Source: Siphonodentalium dalli (taxonomy: Eukaryota; Mollusca; Scaphopoda; Gadilida; Siphonodentaliidae). From it: a DNA stretch of 64,000 nucleotides. Made by a program: the position numbers and the translations under genes. The stretch is taken from assembly GCA_032622095.1 (NCBI GenBank), contig CP136062.1, forward strand, positions 135,258,960 through 135,322,959, written 5' to 3'. The notes under the pieces were generated by a model. It did no database searches, had not been told where the DNA came from, and saw nothing but the letters and a program-made list of their open reading frames with translations. The stretch's first letter is position 1, and each line of letters begins with the position of its first letter. Shown one piece after another: positions 57,240-64,000 of this stretch.

Positions 57240-60200
57240 GACGTCGTGAAATATGAAGACAAAACCAACAAAACGTGATGAATAGCGACATAATGCTCAT
57301 AACTATCATTGTTTTATATATAAATGTCTTATCAGCCCTATTGCTGGTCAAGTAATGAAAATATGCTAATTTTTCGGTTGGTATCTTCTCAGATATCATT
57401 ATCACACATAGTTGCCACAAATTGAGGCAATGCCATGAATTCGTTTCTTAAATTATATATATTTACCTCTTAGAAAAAAATGGCCACAACTTGTTCTACC
57501 GATAGTGGAGGTATTTGGCTGCTCCGCTGATGTGCGTATATATAGATCATATGAATAATTTCGCGTAAAAATAAATTGTCCAAACGTCATGAGTGTTCCA
57601 GCATTTTAGTACCACTGGTGCGCTATTTGTGTACTCTTCTGATACTCCGCATTCACTTCGTGGTGTCGTATACGAGGTCACTTTCAGATTATGGCTACAT
57701 AAGTGTATTACTCGCAAATACCGCTCGGGAATTGATGTCATATGCGCGACGTCAGTGGTGATATATAGTTTTAGAGACCTTTCTACGGTCTTATATCGAT
57801 CATCTTACAAAATACTTTGTCGTAATAGCATCCGCTTCTTATGTCAATGGCGTTTCTATATGACCAAATCAGAAGATTTCCCGAGCATAATACCAAAGAA
57901 ATGTTAGAAGACTTCCTAATTCGTTCGTGGAATATAAATGCCGGATACTTTGCGGTTCTTTCTGGGTTTTCCATTTACGCATTATAGCGTCTTATTGCCA
58001 ATACGGATCCTCATTAGTACGATAATTATACTTATGTCTACATTTTATGGATATAGGGTTTAATAGACCAGTGCTATTTTCTAGAGGGAAGACATGTAAC
58101 GGCAGTTTCGTAGAAAAGCAGCCATCATTATAGTTCTATCACAGAATTATTTGATACGTGGATTACCCACATCGACATATAGTTCTGACCCATAGGTCGG
58201 GTCAATTTTATCAGCGCTTTGCCCCATCTTCAACTCAATGTGACTGATTATTCGATAATACTTCATCAAAACGTGTCTCTTTAGAACCTCCAATTAATGT
58301 ATGCGTAATTTGTGAGGATTTATATTTTTTTATTGGAGTTTTCGTCGTTTCAGCCGCTGGATCATACCACGACGTGACAGTTTTACGAATGGGAGCGATT
58401 AATTAGACCGTGTCAAGTGCCCATTAAAAGTCACTGAATTGGTATAATTATATCCCACTTCAAACAAACTACAAAATTGTTAAAGCAACACAAACTTATA
58501 TCCAGGAGTGGTAGATTTTAGCCGTCTATATAATGTAAGAAATTTCTAATAAATTGAAATTGTATCCACAATGATTACTTTGTTACCCAACTAACATAGT
58601 TGTTTGATTCACTGAGTTTCCGACGGTCATCAGTAGTCATAATACTTTAAAAAGGAAACAAATGAAATTCAATAGAGAAAATTATGCTTTAAATATTCAT
58701 AATCGCACGGCAGTTATAACCCACTCTCTCACATTCTCTTGTTCGTTACCCTCATATATTCTAAATCATGCCGTATTAAAAGTTGTTAAAATTATTCTAA
58801 ATGTTCATTGAGGGTAGAACTACATACTGATTAACCAGCCCATTAATAGGAGTTTCGGATATCGAACTTCAAAAGGTGTTTCAACACTTCGATTTTTTTG
58901 TCAGGCAAGCAAAACATCCAAAGTTCAGCGTTGACCATAATCCCAAATTGTAATCCAGAATTTGCGCATGGAATAATCAAGAGCGTTCTGGTAACAGCAA
59001 AGATAGCTTTTGTCCGGAAAGATGAAACCGTCGACAAAGTTCTGAATTCGGCAGGTCTTTTCATGGAATAAAATCCGTGCATTAATACATCGTCTCGATC
59101 GTCGGACTGTCATGAAGATACTAATTTCATCTTGATGCCGAAAATTGTGTCGGTCTTTGATAACAGATTCTACATTTTTTTCCCATTCAGTAGATTGAAG
59201 TTCTGTTTTTATTCACTACAAAATAATAATCACAAACCTCATTCTATGAGATTAGTATGATTCGAACGTCAATGTACATGTATATGTACGAAATATAATC
59301 GCGGGATGAACCAGTGCACCTCCGGGGCGTGGCATACGTCTGTTTACTGATAATAATTGACATAAACAAAAACTGTTATTCGAAGTGTTTGGGCGCAGTT
59401 TAATAAGTCATCTTCTCCATTTGAAACAGATCATTCCGAGAAACCAATTATGCGATAAACGTATGCTAAAGTTGACATCGGGGAAACGACAAAGTTGGCA
59501 TATTCTAAGTCCAGCTAACCCCCATGTGTGCCTGGGTAGAATATGCATACAGCCCCACTGAAAGTTGTAAAAATCCCCTAATGGGGCACCTTGTTTGCCG
59601 TGGGTGCATCTCGTGTAGTTTGATGTAGATGTCCTGGTGGTACCAGGGTGGCCGTATCACATGAGGCATCTACCTGCGGTTACGGATTAGCTCATGGTCC
59701 TTTCGGTCCTACATCTCTTCCAGACGGGTTCAGTTGACCCTGCTAATTCAGTCGGCTAGTTACGATACTTAACAGTGCTTTAGATTAAATTACTGTTTTT
59801 ATATTTTATGATATTATTATATTTTGTTCCCTAATGTCTACAGTTTTGGTTTCTGTTTAGTCCTGTACAATGATTCTCTCGCGTCATGTTTCTTTGATTT
59901 TCGCCTTGACGATTATCGAATGTTTGAATCTTGTACTATTCAGTCCTGTCTCACTGCGGTTCTGAACCGGTACGCTGCTATATGCAGTGGCTAAACGGGT
60001 CAAAGGGTTTGTTCGAGACGGCTGGTGCACTAGTTGTCCATTATATGCTTTCATATGGTAACTCAAACTAAAAAAGCAACATATTGAATGTAAGAGTGGC
60101 GACTTGCTAAGTCAAAACTACACGTATGCTGCTGTTCTTAGTTTTCATCCCATCATGTCAAGAAATATTCTGTGTTTGTTATTGACAAGACTCTACGAAG

Positions 60201-60625
60201 TACAGTAATGCCCAAATTAATCGACTGCTTAACCACAGCAGAATTATGGGTAATTTTTCAGGATTTAGTCGGAAATATGGCTTGTTGCCATTCATCGGAA
60301 AGCTCTCCCGTGAAAAAACACAATTAGTCTAGTTGTATATACTTCATATCAATACGCGCGTTTCTCGGAATCTGCAGGCGCAACGACGTGACGTGTTCAA
60401 GTCGCTTTCACAAGCCTGTGTTGATTTCACTCTAACGTATTGACCCTGTGCGTATACAGGTTACTCGATTCGTTTTTACAGTATACACCTTAGGTATATA
60501 CCGACATCATCCCAGATAGTCCTGAATATCGCATCAGATTTCTCATCAGATGTGTCGTTAGGAAGCCAATGGAATGTGCCAAAGATTGGTATAAAACACA
60601 AAATCGGAATGAGGCTCTTGGGTTG
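57240..60625. other. No gene confirmed
   Basis: The longest uninterrupted stretch without any feature I can support. Minus-strand frames at 58843-59113 (KTCRIQNFVDGFIFPDKSYL and FWITIWDYGQR in one phase) look less random than average, but I do not recognise a family. Around 59520-59760 the sequence is GC-richer (CCTGGTGGTACCAGG) and could be an old SINE-like repeat. Confidence 0.3.
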
Positions 60626-60633
60626 GGAGAAAA

Positions 60634-60764
60634 ATTATCCATCATGACCTGGGAAGTGGGCATGGAAAAATCTCACCCTCGGGGCCAGATATTTTGTCCG
60701 GCCCAAATATCTGACCCCTAGGGTGAGATTTTTCCATCCCACACCCCAGGTCATGATGGATAAT
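60634..60764. repeat. Inverted repeat with about 60-bp arms
   Basis: TTATCCATCATGACCTGGG, TGGAAAAATCTCACCCT and GGGGCCAGATATTT are mirrored by AAATATCTGACCCC, AGGGTGAGATTTTTCCA and CCCAGGTCATGATGGATAA. Near-perfect, with a loop of about 10 nt. Small foldback element or long hairpin. Confidence 0.9.
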
Positions 60765-60831
60765 ATTAATCTCACACAACTATCGCACATGGCTGCCTGT
60801 GTTAAATAAAATGTGTATGGTGGAGAAAGAA

Positions 60832-61120
60832 TTATCTCAAATCTTTATGCTGTAAAATTTCACAAGTTCCGTTAGACGAAAATCGAGTTGTGAGAACAGG
60901 GCGAGATTTTGTTGGGCGAGTTCTGCCAAGGAAGCGATATACACAAAATAAGTTCAAGGAAGTTCTTGGGGAAAACAAGTAAAACACTCGATAAAAATGT
61001 ACAATAATACAGCAAATTGGACAATGCAGATACTGACATAACATAATCACTTACCGACCTGGAAATGCAATTCATATAAAGACAATATTCCCGCCGAGAT
61101 ATTTGAAGAATCACACCCAC
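60832..61120 (-). pseudogene. Possible LINE ORF1-like (transposase_22-type) fragment
   Basis: The minus-strand frame FCVYRFLGRTRPTKSRPVLT and FSSNGTCEILQHKDLR resembles the RRM-like block of L1-type ORF1 proteins and their relatives (pattern RxGR...KxRPIIVRFxS...R..IL). Two overlapping frames share the region, so a frameshift is likely. The match is short and unverified. Confidence 0.35.
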
Positions 61121-61542
61121 TCTACGACTTCATGCTGAAAAAGTTCCGCGCATCTTGCAAATTGGTGCGCGGCTGGAAAATAATGTGTGATGTGAGTTTA
61201 ATTTTAATTGTTGTGTGTGTTCATCATCACCTGTATCTTCTATGCATCATGCTAAGGAGTTATTAAGTTTGCTTTGTGTTGCTGTTGCATTTAGTGAATC
61301 ACTCATTTCTCCTCAACATTATATGCCGGATTTCCACACCCGCATCGCTGAGAGCCTGATTGATGTGGCCCTCAGACAATGAGCAGTTTATCTTTTTGAA
61401 GTTTTTGCTCCCCGACAAATATCTACTGTAAAGCTACCAAAACACCACTTCCCAATTGCCCTACTACTGTACCATAATGGGTGACGTTTTGGCATTTATT
61501 GGATTACTGCAATAATCCTTAATGCACGTGTTGATTACGAAT

Positions 61543-61731
61543 TCAGAGCATGGGTGAGATTTTCAGCAAGAGTTTAAGTGATTCAACAGGACACATATGG
61601 TTCCCAGGGCTTGGATACATATATACACTTGTCCTGTACTTCGTTCTTTCACTCAAACCACATTGCCATTTTGTTTTCTGGACTTCAGACCTCAGAACGA
61701 CATATTCTTTTCCTGTTTCATCAGTGCGCAC
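61543..61731 (-). pseudogene. Possible Crypton/DUF3504-like fragment
   Basis: The minus-strand frame reads DETGKEYVVLRSEVQKTKWQ, then MYPSPGNHMCPVESLKLLL. The order D-x-G-x-EY...E...TK....G...MY...CPV...K.. is found in DUF3504 domains of Crypton-derived tyrosine-recombinase-like proteins. Only about 60 codons are present, with no catalytic tyrosine or arginine visible, so it would be a dead fragment. Confidence 0.4.
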
Positions 61732-61739
61732 ATATTCGA

Positions 61740-61935
61740 TCTGTAATGTGAAACAGGTATTATTTTTGTCATTGTCCGCACAAAATCTGCTCAGAATCGC
61801 CTCATTATGAGTCGATAATGTGACTAAATCGGTCTATTTTTCAGCACATTATAGACTCAAAATTAGGCGATATTAAGCAGATTATCTACCTAAAACAAGC
61901 AGATAATGTGCGTATTTTCGGGAGAACAGGCTGAT
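61740..61935. repeat. Foldback repeat with GAGTCGAT arms, copy 3
   Basis: AATCTGCTCAGAATCGCC with TCATTATGAGTCGATAATGT pairs with CACATTATAGACTC, AAAATTAGGCGA and TAAGCAGATT (61783-61884). The downstream AAGCAGATAATGTGCG and GAGAACAGGCTGAT match copy 2. Confidence 0.8.
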
Positions 61936-61939
61936 AAAA

Positions 61940-63040
61940 GAACAATTTTTCATTCAAGTCATCTTTGTCCATTGAGTACAAATCAAATGGGCTTTTAAAA
62001 GCGAAAGTGGTCGAACATCATTCTGTATACTTGCGTGAAGCTTATAAAATATAATCGTTGTAAAGTGGGAAGAAATAACAAATTGAAAGATATCTATATA
62101 CACACCATCGAATATCTTCATCCCCACATGGTATTTTGCTTAGTTGCATGACTTATGGTGGCTCTCTACATTTTCCAGATATGTATCCGTCATGGTCCGG
62201 AATCTTGAATATGTTTAAATATGCATTCCAATTTCAACATTTTTATTTGTTGCATTTATGGGCGTGTAAAGTTGTATGGGCCGAACACCATACCGGTACT
62301 GTAATATTTCACTAATACTTGTCATCAGTTAAAATTGCACTCACATTTTAATTATGTGCTTCGTGTAATCAGAACGTTTTTTTGTAAATCCAAATGGTCA
62401 TTTTCTAGAATTAATAATTATATATAATTGTTAATCTTAGATTCATTGTGATCTCATTGGGGTCCCATATCATGAGCATCTGCAACAGCTGGATTAGTTG
62501 AAGGCATATCACTGCCACTGGTAGACATTGTGCTGTTCTGAAACAAACGTTTCTTACTCATTAGGAAAGTGGTACATAATCTAATGGCCCGTGAACAAAT
62601 TGTACATGTATATTACATGTAAGTCTGATTTAAGTTAAATAATAAAAATGTTCATTGCAAATATCACGACACTAGCTAATTTAATTTAATTTAATTCAAA
62701 TTCTTCTCTTTAAGAAATATAAGTTAAATATTGCATATCATGACATTAATTATCAATTACTAGTGATGCATGGCTAATACTAATATTAGCCACGTCAATA
62801 CTAAGTATATATTGCCTGGTTTTTGGGTAGTTTGGTACTGTACAGGTATTGCCATTGGAATTTCAGTAACTTCAATTATGCTTTCCTCTTTGTCATAATC
62901 ATTTGGCAAAGTCGTGACACTTGCATAAAACAAAAAAATTATTTTCAGGTAGTGTTGCAGGTAGAGTCGCATAATCCATATAATATGTTATGTCCACCAT
63001 GCTGACATCATCAATCGTATCAATATCAAGTTCAGCCTCT
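61940..63040. other. No gene recognised
   Basis: AT-rich. TTAATTTAATTTAATT simple sequence near 62679-62695. No supported open frame. Confidence 0.3.
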
Positions 63041-63048
63041 TGGCTTAA

Positions 63049-63566
63049 AGATACGGGCGGCTTTGGTGTGGGCATGCTGTTAAAATATTCACCTCCGTCA
63101 AAAACCGCCATAAACAGAAAGAATAGTAAAATAAAGACATACCTTGTTCTTAAACCAATCAGAAATATGGCATAAACAGTATGTTATTGTTAATTTTTCC
63201 CCTTTGTTATGTAAACAAATGCAAAAAACGTTACGTGTCCTGGCTTTTGTTTAGATCCGGATATGGTAAACATAAAGAGCGTTCTTAGTTACTGTTTTCC
63301 TGATATGGAAATAATAAAGAGAGTTTATATCAGTTCTGTGTGATTAACCAATAGAATTGCGCTGTGTTATGTCAACAGAAGCACAACTTCTGTAACACGA
63401 ACAGGCTCTTGTTTACGTACACTATTGTACGTCTTGACGACAATATACTATTTGCGCGCTGATTATGTTTGGCATATGAGCGGAACTGTATATATATTGG
63501 TGTATCTTCTGTTGATGGCGATTTGAACAAATATAAATATTTCTGCAACGAACGCCGCCTGTGCCT
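63049..63566 (-). mobile_element. TTAA-flanked MITE, subfamily 2, copy 3 (518 bp)
   Basis: TTAA at 63045-63048 and 63567-63570. The left end is AGATACGGGCGGC; the right end is the complement of AGGCACAGGCGGCGTTCG. AAAGAGCGTT at about 63277 and AAAGAGAGTT at about 63318 surround TCCTGATATGG. It is the intact reference for the split copy at 30942-33014. Confidence 0.9.
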
Positions 63567-63570
63567 TTAA

Positions 63571-64000
63571 TTCCAACTCCAAGTCTATGAAAGAATCTCC
63601 CATGTCATGCGTTGCGACTCTAATCGTCGTACATTTAGGTTGCATCTCACTTTGTTACCTTGAATTTGAAAAATACGCTTTTGAAGTTTCCCGACTTACA
63701 CATGTGTAGTCGGTATTTTTTAGCGGATATATGCTTCATCGTGAGTAATTTATTGTTATTGAATGTGGATATTATGTTGTGCCATTCGCCCTTATTGTAT
63801 AAAACTCAACAAAAACATCGCAATTTGTTATTTTATAAGGAAATTGTCTCCAACGAACAATTTTAGATAAGAAAATTTCGGTAACCAAGTACTCGCGTCC
63901 TCTGAATGCTCCTGATTGGTTAATCTTCGCGAAGCTCCAGTCATGGAAGTGTTAAACTGGCTGGGTGCACGCACGGCCAGCTTGTTCTCCCGAAACACCG
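63571..64000. other. No gene recognised
   Basis: A 68-codon plus frame (63660-63866) has no recognisable motif. The window ends here. Confidence 0.3.

Noticed and set aside
58843-59113. Minus-strand frames with FVDGFIFPDKSYL and FWITIWDYGQR
   Set aside because: Less random in appearance than neighbours, but no family was recognised and the two readings are in different phases.

Overview
This is a stretch of animal nuclear DNA: AT-rich, intron-bearing, with few genes and many transposons. There are no bacterial operons, CRISPR arrays, rRNA genes or credible tRNA genes. The transposon mix, a tRNA-derived SINE with an ATC-type tail, and an invertebrate gustatory-receptor-like gene without arthropod features suggest a lophotrochozoan, most likely a mollusc. 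That assignment is inference.

The only plausible intact host coding exon is at 14822-15784 (+). It encodes six membrane segments of a gustatory-receptor-like (7tm_7-type) protein and ends at a phase-0 GTAAGT donor. A broken paralogue lies downstream at about 21190-22650, with stop codons, a deletion, a lost donor and an inserted SINE. A possible seventh-TM exon of another family member is on the minus strand near 57 kb.

Layout: 0.6-2.7 kb holds hairpins, an AT-rich array, a Helitron-like end inside a 399-bp tandem duplication, and a 30-bp palindrome. 3.0-5.45 kb is a decayed LINE (minus). 7.1-8.3 kb is repeats with a TTAA-flanked MITE. 8.3-12.4 kb is a nearly intact LINE second ORF interrupted by one MITE and one A-run frameshift. 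12.4-13.7 kb is the truncated 3' end of a second LINE family, which recurs on the minus strand at 54-54.6 kb. 18.0-19.6 kb is a tandem duplication in which one copy carries a complete small Helitron and the other a MITE. 24.9-27 kb is another tandem duplication, one copy of which carries an element flanked by a 10-bp repeat. 30-33 kb has one intact MITE and one split by a tandemly doubled element that contains 138-nt hairpins. 33.8-34.1 kb is a Pif1/Helitron-type helicase fragment. 38-44 kb is interlaced dispersed repeats. 45.8-52.5 kb is a LINE whose endonuclease and C-terminal parts are separated by a 5.2-kb imperfect palindrome with a 21-bp minisatellite at its core. 52.5-64 kb has further MITEs, foldback repeats and small fragments of LINE ORF1-like and Crypton-like proteins.

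The most notable signals are three. First, a TTAA-specific MITE family has TTAAAGG-type ends and a paired internal AAAGAGCGTT motif that also occurs in unrelated repeats. Second, the giant palindrome. Third, several transposon insertions whose empty sites can be read in a neighbouring duplicate or restored reading frame. Most other open frames here are chance or repeat-derived.
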